A stretch of 64,000 nucleotides of DNA from Myxococcales bacterium (GTDB taxonomy: Bacteria > Myxococcota_A > Polyangia > Polyangiales > Polyangiaceae). The notes under the pieces were generated by a model. The model was given only the letters and a program-made list of their open reading frames with translations, was not told the DNA's origin and did not search any database. The position numbers were made by a program, and so were the translations under genes. The stretch covers positions 62,001-126,000 of the forward strand of contig SECP01000018.1 in NCBI GenBank assembly GCA_004193285.1, written 5' to 3'. Below are positions 54,124 through 63,151 of the stretch, in pieces (positions within the stretch are counted from its first letter, which is position 1; each line of letters opens with the position of its first letter).

Positions 54124-55800
54124 TTCCACGCTCGCGAGCACACGCTGGAGATCCGGGGAGAGCTCCGAGTGAGCCTCCAGCCGCGCACCGGCGCTGTCAC
54201 GAATCACGCTCTTCGTGACGTGCAAAAACGCGCGGTCCAGCCCGTGGCGGTGGTGAAAGTAGTCGTTCGTCTCGGAGTCGCCGTGGGCCCGGCTCCCCAA
54301 GACCGGGTGACGAATGGCGTCGAAGTCGCGGAGCAGCGCCGCTTCGTCCGCGTCGACGACGAACGCATCGACGAGAGAATGACGACCCAGCTCGCGGACC
54401 TTGCGGTAGCGCGTGCCGAGGGGCGACGACCGCCGGGCGATGGTTCCTTGCTTGCGTTGGTTGCCGCGGCACGCCAGCGTGACCTCGCGCTCGCCGGAGG
54501 CGCCCAAGGCGGAGGCGCTCTTGGAGAGCCAGAAGACGCCGCTCACCTCGTCGCCCCACGCATCCAAAGGCTGCGCGCTTTCGCCGCCTGGCAAGCGCCG
54601 CACCCGCGCGGTCAGGGCCCGCGCGGTCTCGTGCGGCGATTTTTCTACTGCCAACCAAGCCTCGTTCTCGAAGAGCACGCGCGGCGCCGGCGCGGGCGCT
54701 GGCTCGAGCCACGAGAGCACTTCTACCGCGTCACTCCATGGAATCATGTCCAGCGGCTCCGCGCGGGCGAGCCGAAGCCCGAGTCGAGCCAGGTGCCACG
54801 CATCGCGGGCGAGGGTGTGCGGATTGCAGGATACGTACGCGAGTGCGCGCGGTGCAGCGCGGCCCAAGGCCTGGCGTAGCGCCACGTCCAGCCCGCGGCG
54901 CGGCGGGTTCACGACCACGGCGTCGAACGCGCCCGGCTCGAGATCGGTGACGAAGCGAGCGGCGTCGCTGGCAATGGCGCGCAAGGTGAGCCCCTGCTCG
55001 CGCGCCGCCCGCTCCGCGAGGCCAATGGCAGGCGCGAACGACTCCACCGCGGTGACCTGCGCGCCCTCCCGGGCGAGCGCCAGCGCAAGGGTCCCATTGC
55101 CTGCGAAGAGCTCGAGCACGCGCGGCGCCGCGACGGAGCCTAACCGCTGGCGCAAGCCGCGCGCGATTTCGTCGTACACGTAGCTGGCTTGCCCGGCGTG
55201 CGCCTGCACGAATCCGCCGTGGGCGGCGTACGCGTAGGGAGCGCCCGGCGACAGCGCGTGCCGCGCTTCGGTCGGACCTGCGAGGACCTCCGGGGCGCCG
55301 GCGAGCAGCCGCGCGTCGCCGCGGCGACGGAAGCCGAGCGCGACGCCCAGCGCGTCGCCGGACGCGACCAAGCTTTGCGCGGCTCGCTCGAGCGCACGGC
55401 GCGCGCTGGGATCTTCGGTGAGCAACGTGACCAGCACGCCCTCCGAGGTCTCGCGCAAGTCGGCGCCGTAGATGGGCAGGGGCAGCAGTCGCCTCAGGGC
55501 CGCGGCGGCGCTCGTAAGGCGCTCGGAGAGGACGCGGCAGCCGCTGACATCGAGCACGCGGTGCGAACCACGCTCGAACAGGCCGAGGGCCGTGCCCTTA
55601 CAGACGAGCTTGGCCCGTAGCCGGTACGCGTGGACGGGTGTTGCAGGCCGTGGCGGCGCAATCTCCGGGGTGAGCTCTCGGTACTGGGAAAGCGCGGCGC
55701 TCGCGGTGGCTCCCTTGGACGGCAGGCCGTCCTCGTACGGGCTCGAACCGAGCGGGCAGCCAGGGCATCGGGCTTGAATCGGGCAGCTCAGGACGCTCAA
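54094..55800 (-). CDS. TrmA/RlmD-type RNA m5U methyltransferase fused to RluA-like domain
   Basis: 568 aa. N-terminal CxxxxxCxxC (Cys6, 12, 15) with a fourth Cys near 88 matches the RlmD Fe-S cluster; SAM motif ELFAGNGTLAL (230-240), NPPRRGLD (299-306) and catalytic Cys325 in YVSCNPHTLARD complete an uracil-C5 methyltransferase. The C-terminal about 375-535 residues resemble a RluA pseudouridine synthase (VEKSPH, PLDAWGDEVSGVFWLSKS, HPVLGSRAHGD, LDRAFLHV), but the HRLDxxTSG core is altered (QPLD, with extra residues), so activity is doubtful. I know no standard example of this fusion. Confidence 0.75.
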   Translation of the reverse strand: MSVLSCPIQARCPGCPLGSSPYEDGLPSKGATASAALSQYRELTPEIAPPRPATPVHAYRLRAKLVCKGTALGLFERGSHRVLDVSGCRVLSERLTSAAAALRRLLPLPIYGADLRETSEGVLVTLLTEDPSARRALERAAQSLVASGDALGVALGFRRRGDARLLAGAPEVLAGPTEARHALSPGAPYAYAAHGGFVQAHAGQASYVYDEIARGLRQRLGSVAAPRVLELFAGNGTLALALAREGAQVTAVESFAPAIGLAERAAREQGLTLRAIASDAARFVTDLEPGAFDAVVVNPPRRGLDVALRQALGRAAPRALAYVSCNPHTLARDAWHLARLGLRLARAEPLDMIPWSDAVEVLSWLEPAPAPAPRVLFENEAWLAVEKSPHETARALTARVRRLPGGESAQPLDAWGDEVSGVFWLSKSASALGASGEREVTLACRGNQRKQGTIARRSSPLGTRYRKVRELGRHSLVDAFVVDADEAALLRDFDAIRHPVLGSRAHGDSETNDYFHHRHGLDRAFLHVTKSVIRDSAGARLEAHSELSPDLQRVLASVESDEAPVQRR

Positions 55801-55993
55801 CGTGCCGCCGCCTTACCAAATTCACGACCCGCCTGCCGGTACCTGTGCCAGGGTGTGTCAAGGGTGGGTGGGTGTATGTACTCGAAAATACAGCGCAATC
55901 TCGCTTGGATTGGTCTTCGTGGTCCTGGCACATTGGGTGCAGAGCCCAGCTCAGTCGCCCGCAATCTGCGGCGCTTGCACCGAGGAGATCTCC

Positions 55994-57022
55994 ATGAAGC
56001 CTTTCCGCTTTCTTCCCGCCGCGTTTGCCGCCCCGACCGTGCTCTTGCTGAGCTCGTTCGCCCACGCCCTGGCAGCGCCCGAGCCGAGCGCCGGCTGCGG
56101 CGACGGCCCAGGGTGCGGTTTCGGCTTCGAGTGCAGCGTCGTGGCGACCTCCGGTTGTGCGCCGACCCCCGCCTGTGCGGAAGGCGCCTCGTGCCCGGAG
56201 CCGGAGCCCTGCATCGAGACGTCGAGCTATGGCTGCACGCCGGCGCACTGCCAGGTGGATACGGACTGCGCGAGCGACATGGTTTGCCACGAACGAACCG
56301 AGGGCTGCGCGGTGACCGACTGCGCGTGCGCGCCCGGAGAAAAGTGCGACTGCGGTGACCCGGCGCCGTGCGAAACGAAGACGATCAGCACGTGCACGCC
56401 TCGCTACCTGTTGCCGTGTGAAGCCGCGGCGGACTGCGGCGCTGGCTTCAACTGCGAAGAGACGCAAAGCTGCGGCTGCTCCGGCTCCGGGGGCTCGGAA
56501 GTGCCGCCGAGCTCGGGTAGCGGCGCGGCTCCGTTGCCACCCTCTGAAGGTGGCGCGCCGGCGGACGCGGCGCCGCTGCCGCCCGATTGCAGCTGCGAGC
56601 CGACGGGGGTCAAGCAGTGCATTCCGCAAGAAATTGGCTGTGAAAACGAGGCAGGGTGCCCGGCAGGCTGGACTTGCGAGGCGGGTGACGTTGCCTCGGC
56701 CCCCGCCTGTGCCGGCGACGGTTGCGCCGCTCTGCCGGCGCCGATGCCCTCGACCTCCACGTGCCGGCCGCCGTACTACGGCGGGGGAGTCGGCGAAGAC
56801 GATAGCGGTCCGACCACGCCGGTTCGTGGCGACGACGGCAAGGGCACGCCGAACGACGGCTCACCGACGTCGGGCGCTCCCGAGGCCAGCTCCGGTAGCG
56901 GGGAAGGCAACGAGAGCAGCGCTTGCCAATTCGGTCCGGCGAGCACGAGTCGCGGAGCGGTGAGCCTCCTGGCGGTGCTGGGCGCGCTCTTCGGCGTCGC
57001 GCGTCGCCGGCGCGTCAAATGA
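55994..57022 (+). CDS. Secreted Cys-rich protein with MYXO-CTERM
   Basis: 342 aa from ATG 55994, with GAGGAGAT upstream. Signal peptide (FRFLPAAFAAPTVLLLSSFAHALA), then many Cys in repeated short motifs (CAEGASCPEPEPC, CQVDTDCASDMVC, CENEAGCPAGWTC), a Pro/Ser/Gly-rich linker, and a C-terminal Cys plus hydrophobic helix and ARRRR, a MYXO-CTERM signal. Cell-surface protein of unknown role. Starting the frame at 55802 would add a non-secretory extension. Confidence 0.8.
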   Translation: MKPFRFLPAAFAAPTVLLLSSFAHALAAPEPSAGCGDGPGCGFGFECSVVATSGCAPTPACAEGASCPEPEPCIETSSYGCTPAHCQVDTDCASDMVCHERTEGCAVTDCACAPGEKCDCGDPAPCETKTISTCTPRYLLPCEAAADCGAGFNCEETQSCGCSGSGGSEVPPSSGSGAAPLPPSEGGAPADAAPLPPDCSCEPTGVKQCIPQEIGCENEAGCPAGWTCEAGDVASAPACAGDGCAALPAPMPSTSTCRPPYYGGGVGEDDSGPTTPVRGDDGKGTPNDGSPTSGAPEASSGSGEGNESSACQFGPASTSRGAVSLLAVLGALFGVARRRRVK

Positions 57023-58484
57023 GGTCTGGCTGAGCGAGCAGGCGCTCGACGAGCGCGCCGAACTCTCGCAAGTCGAACGGCTTGCTGATGGCGTCGGTGC
57101 GCTCGTCCAGCCTCAGAGCGTCGCGCTGCTCCGAGTTGCCGATCGCGACCAGGACGCGCAGCGATGGCAGCCGCTCGCGCAAGGTGCGGCTCAGCTCGCT
57201 GCCGCTGCCGTCGGTGAGCACGAAGTCGGTCAGGAGCAGGTCCACGCCTTCCGTCTGCTCCACTTGACGCAGCGCTTCTAGCCCGCAGTCTGCGTCCAGC
57301 ACGTGGAAGCCCTCCCGGCAGAAGTAGTTGCGCAGCGTCTTGCGCAGATGCGGGTTGTCTTGAACGACGAGGACGGTCTGGCTCCGCACCTTGCGTGGCC
57401 GGCTCTCCGCCGACGCCGCGTGCCCCTTCACGCTCGGAAAGCACGCCACGAATTGAGAGCCGACGCCCGCCTCGGTTTCCAGCCAGGCGTTGCCCGAGTC
57501 GACGAAGGCGGCGAGGGCCGCGACTTCGGGAGTGAGCGAGCCTTCGCTATCCGTCACCCGCAAGAGCACGTGGCGCTCGGAGCCTCGCTCGGTTTCTAGC
57601 TCTACGTTGCGAGTCTCGACCAAGAGCGCTCCCGGCTTGCCGCCGCTCCGAGTTTCGGCGAGGAGCTGCACGAGCAAGCGCTCCACCTGCGCCGCGTCCG
57701 CCAGCACCGGGTCGAGGTCCGGCGCCAAATCCAGCACCAAGCGAGTGTCGTCCTCGAGCATGCGCCGGAGCAGCCTTTCCAGCTTCGTCACGACGTCGTT
57801 CAGCCGTGTCGGCTTGGGAGAGCTTGGCCCCCTGCGCGACAGACTCAGCAGCTGCTTCGTGAGCTGGGTGGCGCGCTCCGCGGCGCCGCGAATCTCAGCC
57901 AAATCCCCGTGCGCGGCTTCGGGGCTGGACAGGTGAGAAGCGGCCAAGCTGCCAAACGAGAGGATGACGGACAGCAGGTTGTTCATGTCGTGCGCGACGC
58001 CGCCCGCGACGCGCCCGACTGCCTCCAGCAATCGGCGTTGCTGCTCGCCTTCGCGCGGCGCCAAGAGCTCATCCAGGCTCTTGAGCACGCAGAGCCATAC
58101 GGGCTTACCCCCCAGCTCGCTGGGATGCACCGTGAGCTGGACCGGAAACGCGCTGCCGTCTTGCCGGATGTGGTAGCCGAAGCCGAGCGCAATCTCGTGG
58201 CCAATGGCGCGCTTCAACATCACGCTCGTGAGGTCCGAGACGCGCCGCAGCTCGAACAGCGTCCGGTTCGCCAGGTGCTCTGGGCTCGCGCCGTGCAGCT
58301 TGGCGGCGGCCAGGTTGGCTGCTACCACCCGCAGTGACCCAACCTCGCAGAGGAGCATCGGCACCGGGTTGATGTCGAACACCGCCCGGTACGGATCGTG
58401 GTCGCTCTTGAGGACGCGTTGACTCGCGTGAGCTCCGGGCTGGGGGTTCGGGTCGGCGGGCACGGGCGAAGGCGCGGTCAGCAA
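57015..58484 (-). CDS. PAS hybrid kinase with degenerate ATPase domain
   Basis: 489 aa. PAS (about 32-140, YRAVFDINPVPMLLCEVGSLRVVAANLAAAKLHG), HisKA with intact VAHDMNNLLSVILS, then a HATPase in which the N-box Asn is lost (LLVQLLAETRSGGKPG), the G1 box is DSEGSL and the F and G2 boxes are missing, so ATP binding is doubtful. A REC domain follows (VVQDNPHLRKTL, phosphoacceptor Asp in LLTDFVLTDG, Lys in SKPF). Probably a pseudokinase or a phosphotransfer-only protein. TTG 58484 start is uncertain. Confidence 0.7.
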   Translation of the reverse strand: MLTAPSPVPADPNPQPGAHASQRVLKSDHDPYRAVFDINPVPMLLCEVGSLRVVAANLAAAKLHGASPEHLANRTLFELRRVSDLTSVMLKRAIGHEIALGFGYHIRQDGSAFPVQLTVHPSELGGKPVWLCVLKSLDELLAPREGEQQRRLLEAVGRVAGGVAHDMNNLLSVILSFGSLAASHLSSPEAAHGDLAEIRGAAERATQLTKQLLSLSRRGPSSPKPTRLNDVVTKLERLLRRMLEDDTRLVLDLAPDLDPVLADAAQVERLLVQLLAETRSGGKPGALLVETRNVELETERGSERHVLLRVTDSEGSLTPEVAALAAFVDSGNAWLETEAGVGSQFVACFPSVKGHAASAESRPRKVRSQTVLVVQDNPHLRKTLRNYFCREGFHVLDADCGLEALRQVEQTEGVDLLLTDFVLTDGSGSELSRTLRERLPSLRVLVAIGNSEQRDALRLDERTDAISKPFDLREFGALVERLLAQPDLI

Positions 58485-58727
58485 GCCGCATGCCAGCTAT
58501 CGCATGGAAATTCTGGCGCAAATCGTGCTCCTCGAGGACGCCGGACCGATTCCATTGGACGGTTCCGACCGAGCCCTGGCCGCGCTCGGCCACTCTGGTG
58601 GATGGCCAAGCCGCCTCACGAGCATGGGGGCGAAACGGCTGGGCGGCGACAAAAGGCCGCGAAACCACGGGCAAATGTCGCCTTCGACCGGGCTCGCAAC
58701 CGAGCGCGACGATGTTAAAACCGCAGC

Positions 58728-59717
58728 ATGCAGGTTCTAGTTACTGGCGCCGCCGGCTACATCGGTTCGCACGCGCTGCGCGCGCTCGTTGGCGCCGGGC
58801 ATCGCGTCATCGCTTTGGATAACTTGAGCCGCGGCCATCGCGGCGCGGTGCCGGCGGACGTGCCGTTTCACCAGGTGGACGTCCGCGACACGGACGCGGT
58901 GGAGACCATCTTGCGCGAGGGCCGCGTGGAGTGCGTCATGCACTTCGCGGCGTTCACTTACGTCGGTGAATCGGTCGAGGATCCGCTGCTCTACTACGAC
59001 AACAACACGCGCGGCACCTTGAGCGTGCTCCGTGCGGTGGAGCGGGCGAAAACCCCGCGGCTCGTCTTCTCGAGCACCGCGGCCACGTACGGCGAGCCGA
59101 CGGAGATGCCGATTCGTGAAACCACTCCGCAGACGCCCATCAATCCCTACGGTATGTCCAAGCTCTTGTCCGAGCACATGCTGCGCGATTTTGCCGCGAA
59201 GTCGCCGCATTTCGGTTACTCCGTGCTCCGGTACTTCAACGTGTGCGGCTGCGCCGCGGATGCATCTTTGGGCGAGGATCACGAGCCGGAAACTCACCTC
59301 ATTCCCGTCATCTTGCAGGCGGCGCTCGGCAAGCGCGAGAAGATCACCGTCTTCGGCGAGGACTACCCGACGCCGGACGGCACGTGCATCCGCGACTACG
59401 TGCACGTGGAAGATCTAGCCGACGCGCACGTGAAGGTCATGGAGGCGCTCGCGCCGGGGGACGCGCGCGTCTACAATTTGGGCATCGGCCGAGGGCACAG
59501 CGTCAAAGAGATTCTGGACGCGGTGCGCCGCGTCGTGGATCGCCCTTTCAAGGTGGAATCCGGGCCGCGACGCGCCGGCGACCCCCCCGCGCTCTATGCG
59601 GACCCGAGCAAGATCGAGCGCGAGCTCGGATGGCGCGCCCGCCACACGGACATCGCGGACGCGATCGAGAGCGCCTGGCGCTGGTTCTTGGCCCACCCCG
59701 CCGGCTACGGCGACTGA
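58728..59717 (+). CDS. galE: UDP-glucose 4-epimerase
   Basis: 329 aa. NAD-binding GAAGYIGSHALRAL at residues 7-20, the family Ser/Tyr/Lys site as FSSTAATYGEP and NPYGMSK, and the C-terminal GTCIRDYVHVEDLADAHVKVME. Interconverts UDP-glucose and UDP-galactose for polysaccharide synthesis. ATG 58728 is the natural start. Independent of its neighbours; 40 bp upstream of the FAH gene. Confidence 0.9.
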   Translation: MQVLVTGAAGYIGSHALRALVGAGHRVIALDNLSRGHRGAVPADVPFHQVDVRDTDAVETILREGRVECVMHFAAFTYVGESVEDPLLYYDNNTRGTLSVLRAVERAKTPRLVFSSTAATYGEPTEMPIRETTPQTPINPYGMSKLLSEHMLRDFAAKSPHFGYSVLRYFNVCGCAADASLGEDHEPETHLIPVILQAALGKREKITVFGEDYPTPDGTCIRDYVHVEDLADAHVKVMEALAPGDARVYNLGIGRGHSVKEILDAVRRVVDRPFKVESGPRRAGDPPALYADPSKIERELGWRARHTDIADAIESAWRWFLAHPAGYGD

Positions 59718-59756
59718 GCTCCGCCCCTCGGGCAGCTTGCATTAAGGTCACGCTCC

Positions 59757-60608
59757 GTGAAGCTCTTTAGGTTTGGAGTTCCTGGGCGTGAGCGCATCGG
59801 CCTGCTTGCGGATCAGGCGGGCCGCGTGGACGTTTCCGCGTTCGGGGAGGACTACGACGAAGCCTTCTTCGGCACGGACGGCTTGAATCGGCTCGCGCGC
59901 TGGTACGAGGCGCACGCGGCGGAGTGCCCGAACGTCGGCGCGGATGAGCGCATCGGGCCGGTGGTGGCTCGGCCGAGCAAGATCGTGTGCGTCGGTTTGA
60001 ACTTCCGGGATCACGCTGCCGAAACCGGCGCGCAGGTGCCAACCGAGCCGATGCTATTCACCAAATCCACGACCGCTTTGGCGGGCCCTTACGACGACCT
60101 CCCGCTACCGCGCGGCTCCCGCAAAACCGACTGGGAGGTCGAGCTCGCGCTCGTCATCGGGCGGCGCGCCCGCTACGTGGAGAAGGCGCGCTGGCGCGAG
60201 TACGTGGCGGGGTTCACGCTCATGAACGACTATTCGGAGCGTGAGCACCAGAAGGAGCGCGGCGGTCAATTCGTCAAAGGAAAGAGCGCGGACGGCTTCG
60301 CGCCGCTCGGGCCGCTGCTGGTCACGGTCGACGAGGTCGCGTTCGAGAACCTGCGCCTGGAGCTGCGGGTCAACGGCCAGCCCATGCAGGCCGGCAGCAC
60401 CTCCGACATGATCTTCGACGTACCGACGCTCGTCAGCCACATCAGCGAGTTCATGACTCTGCTGCCCGGCGACGTGATCAGCACCGGCACGCCCGCCGGC
60501 GTCGGAGCCGGGCGCACGCCGCCGCTCTTTCTCCGCCCGGGGGACGTCGTCGAGTACGAGGGCGAGGGTCTAGGTGCGGCTCGCCAGCGTATCGTCGAGC
60601 CGGTCTGA
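59757..60608 (+). CDS. Fumarylacetoacetate hydrolase-family protein
   Basis: 283 aa from GTG 59757. The FAH core has the metal site: KIVCVGLNFRDHAAE, DWEVELALVIGRRARYV, GFTLMNDYSERE and MLLFTKSTTALAGP-type substrate loop (PMLFTKSTTALAGPYDDL), GDVISTGTPAGVG and the C-terminal LRPGDVVEYEGEGLG. Members include 2-hydroxyhepta-2,4-diene-1,7-dioate isomerase and fumarylpyruvate hydrolase; the reaction cannot be chosen from sequence. Confidence 0.85.
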   Translation: MKLFRFGVPGRERIGLLADQAGRVDVSAFGEDYDEAFFGTDGLNRLARWYEAHAAECPNVGADERIGPVVARPSKIVCVGLNFRDHAAETGAQVPTEPMLFTKSTTALAGPYDDLPLPRGSRKTDWEVELALVIGRRARYVEKARWREYVAGFTLMNDYSEREHQKERGGQFVKGKSADGFAPLGPLLVTVDEVAFENLRLELRVNGQPMQAGSTSDMIFDVPTLVSHISEFMTLLPGDVISTGTPAGVGAGRTPPLFLRPGDVVEYEGEGLGAARQRIVEPV

Positions 60609-60616
60609 AGTGCCGC

Positions 60617-61240
60617 TCAGAGGCTGAGCAAGCCGCTGCGCGCCGCGAGGACGACCGCCTCCGTGCGGGTGGTGGCGCCGAGCTTGTCCAAGATCGCGTT
60701 GACGTGGAACTTCGCGGTGTGGCGGCTGATGCCGAGCCGGCCTGCGATCTCCCGATTCGAAAGACCCTCGGAGAGCAGACCCAGGACCTCTTGCTCACGG
60801 GGGCTGAGCAGCGAGGGCGGACCGACGGGCGCCGCCGCGACCTGTAGCAGGACTGCCGCGAACGCTTCGTCCAACACCCAGTGCCCGGCCGCGACCGCGA
60901 GGGCGGCCGGCGCGATGGTGCTCGCAGGGGCGGAGCGAGATAGCGCGCCGCGCGCGCCGGAGCGCAGCGCTTGGCGAGCTTCTTGAGCCGTGCTCACCAG
61001 GGCCAGAAACGGCGCGGACGAGCGGGGACGGGCTGCGTCCGGGGCGTCCCCAATCACGACATCGGCCGGCGCGGCGCCTTCGGCCTCGGGCCGGGCTTCG
61101 CGGAGCACTAGGCCCGGGTAGGCGCCGAGAACCGCGACTAAACCGCTCCGAACGAGCGGATCGCGCGCGACGACGACGGCGGAAGGGCGAAGAGGAGCGT
61201 CCAGGTAGAGGAACGTAAGGCCCTTCCGTCCTTTGTCCAT
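60617..61240 (-). CDS. LuxR/GerE regulator with atypical receiver-like domain
   Basis: 207 aa. The C-terminal HTH is a normal GerE type ([44 protein letters not shown]). The N-terminal about 120 residues have receiver-like outlines ([35 protein letters not shown]), but the usual Lys is Arg and the DP pocket is thinned, so phosphorylation is uncertain. Divergent from the protease pair with an 80-bp gap. Confidence 0.75.
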   Translation of the reverse strand: MDKGRKGLTFLYLDAPLRPSAVVVARDPLVRSGLVAVLGAYPGLVLREARPEAEGAAPADVVIGDAPDAARPRSSAPFLALVSTAQEARQALRSGARGALSRSAPASTIAPAALAVAAGHWVLDEAFAAVLLQVAAAPVGPPSLLSPREQEVLGLLSEGLSNREIAGRLGISRHTAKFHVNAILDKLGATTRTEAVVLAARSGLLSL

Positions 61241-61319
61241 GCCCGCCCGAACGGCTAGGCGTCGCCTCTCCGTTCGACCGATTCTCGGCGCGCCCCGCCG
61301 TGGCCAAGCTGTCTACATC

Positions 61320-62183
61320 ATGACGCAAGCAGAATCGGAGCGATGGGTGAGCGCGGCCGCGGCGGCTGGTGACGCGCTGGTGCACGTTTCGGCGCCGTGC
61401 CGACGGGGGGCCACCGGCCACCTCCATGGCGCGGACGGCCTGGTCGTCACCACCGCGCGGGCCGTCGCCGGGCGCGAGCGCCTCGAAGTGGCGCAAGGTG
61501 AGCGAGAGAGCGCCGCCCAAGTGCTTGGCTACGACGCCGCAACCGACATTGGGGTGGTCCGCCTGGAGACGCCGCTCGGGACCCCGCCGGTTTGGTCGAC
61601 CGCCGTCGCTCCGCTGGGCTTTCAGGTGCTCTCCGCGACTCGGCCGGGGCGCGCGGTGCGGGTCCGGCTTGGCATCGTGAGCCAGCTGGGCGAGGCATGG
61701 CACACCCCGCGGGGAGGCCGCGTCGAGCGGTACGTCGAGACCGACCTCGCGCCAGAGCCAGGATTCTCCGGCGGTCTGGCCTTCGACTCGGAGAGCCGCG
61801 TGGTCGGCGTGAGCACCGCGGGGCTGCTTCGCGGTGTGCCGCTGTTGCTGCCGCAACCGACCGTGGAGCGAGTCGTGTCCGCGATCTTGCAGCATGGCCG
61901 AGTGCGGCGCGGTTACCTGGGAGTCGGAACGCAAGCCGTGCGTCTCGGCGACCCTGCATGGCCATTCGGTCTCCTCGTGTCGTCGGTCCAGCCGGGCAGC
62001 GCCGCGGAGCGCGCGGGCTTGCTGATCGGTGACGTGTTGCTCGAAATGGCGGCAGCCGCGCTGAGCGATGCGTCGGCCTTGCAAGCCGCGCTGGAAGACT
62101 CCGAAGGGCAGGTGCTGCCGCTCTCGCTGCTGCGCGGCGGGCAGAAGCTCAGCGTCGAAGTCACGCCAGGAGCGCGCTCATGA
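61320..62183 (+). CDS. HtrA-fold pseudo-protease with PDZ domain
   Basis: 287 aa from ATG 61320. Trypsin-like and PDZ-like halves match HtrA/DegP but the catalytic His is replaced by Arg at residue 47 (VVTTARAV versus VVTNSHV), while Asp76 and Ser150 (PGFSGG) remain. The C-terminal PDZ-like part is about residues 195-285 (VRRGYLGVGTQAVRL ... GSAAERAGLLIGDVLLEMA). It has no signal peptide, so it is cytoplasmic or anchored by a partner. Its stop overlaps the start of an active HtrA paralogue (ATGA), so the two are made together, perhaps as a regulatory partner. Confidence 0.8.
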   Translation: MTQAESERWVSAAAAAGDALVHVSAPCRRGATGHLHGADGLVVTTARAVAGRERLEVAQGERESAAQVLGYDAATDIGVVRLETPLGTPPVWSTAVAPLGFQVLSATRPGRAVRVRLGIVSQLGEAWHTPRGGRVERYVETDLAPEPGFSGGLAFDSESRVVGVSTAGLLRGVPLLLPQPTVERVVSAILQHGRVRRGYLGVGTQAVRLGDPAWPFGLLVSSVQPGSAAERAGLLIGDVLLEMAAAALSDASALQAALEDSEGQVLPLSLLRGGQKLSVEVTPGARS

Positions 62184-63097
62184 ATCCAGGGCTTTTGCCA
62201 CAGCTGTCGCACGAGCTCGAGGAGCTGGTCGCGAAGACGGCGCCGAGCGTGGTCGCGGTCGAGCAGGGGCGAGGGCAGGGGACGGGAGTCGTGATCGCCG
62301 GCGATGGCTACGTGCTCACGAACTCTCACGTGGCGCGCGGCGATCCACGCAGCCTCCGCGTCAGGCTGCCGACCGGGGAGGAGCTCACGGCCGAGCTGGT
62401 CGGGGACGACCCCGAGAGTGATCTGGCCGTGCTGCGGGTCTCGGGCCCGCCCCTGACTCCCCTCGAGCTGCACGAATCCCGGCGCTTACGCGTCGGACAG
62501 CTCGTCGTCGCGATCGGCAATCCGCTGCGCTTCGAGGGCACCGTGACCCTCGGCGTGGTCAGCGCTCTAGAGCGCGCGCTGCCCGGTCCCCGCGGCACGC
62601 TGTTCGAAGGTCTTGTGCAAACCGACGCGGCCATCAATCCCGGTAACTCGGGCGGTCCGCTCCTGGACGCGAGCGGTGCGGTCGTCGGCATTAATACCGC
62701 GGTGATCCCTCAAGCGCGCGGGCTGGGCTTCGCGATCGCGGCCCACACCGCGAGCTGGGTGGCGGCGGTGCTGATGCGGCGCGGCCGGGTGGAGCGGCCA
62801 CTTCTGGGCGTGGCCGCGCGCGGAGTCGACCTCTCTCCGGCCGACGCGCTTCGAGTCGGGCAGCCCCGCGCGGTGCGGATCCATTCGGTGAGCGACGGCT
62901 CGCCGGCGCACCGCAGCGGCCTCGTCCCCGGCGACCTCTTGCTGCGGGTCGGGCAAACGGCGCTCTTCGGAGTCGACGACTTGAAGCGAGCCCTCGTGCT
63001 TTCGGACGGTTCCGCAGTCCTGGTCGACGTCCAGGGCAAACGAGAGCGGCGAAGCCTCGAAATAGCCCCGGAACCGGCCCGGCCCCGCGCCGCCTGA
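62180..63097 (+). CDS. HtrA-family S1C serine protease with PDZ domain
   Basis: 305 aa. Complete triad: His50 (VLTNSHV), Asp81 (DLAVLRV) and Ser157 (NPGNSGGPL), followed by one PDZ domain (about 205-295, LLGVAARGVDLSPADALRVGQPRAVRIHSVSDGSPAHRSGLVPGDLLL). No signal peptide, unlike periplasmic DegP, so it is probably cytoplasmic. ATG 62180 overlaps the stop of the pseudo-protease. Quality-control protease is the likely role. Confidence 0.85.
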   Translation: MNPGLLPQLSHELEELVAKTAPSVVAVEQGRGQGTGVVIAGDGYVLTNSHVARGDPRSLRVRLPTGEELTAELVGDDPESDLAVLRVSGPPLTPLELHESRRLRVGQLVVAIGNPLRFEGTVTLGVVSALERALPGPRGTLFEGLVQTDAAINPGNSGGPLLDASGAVVGINTAVIPQARGLGFAIAAHTASWVAAVLMRRGRVERPLLGVAARGVDLSPADALRVGQPRAVRIHSVSDGSPAHRSGLVPGDLLLRVGQTALFGVDDLKRALVLSDGSAVLVDVQGKRERRSLEIAPEPARPRAA

Positions 63098-63151
63098 GCG
63101 GACATATCTCGACCGAGCTTGGGCGCGCCTTCGTGGTACACCTCCGCGCGC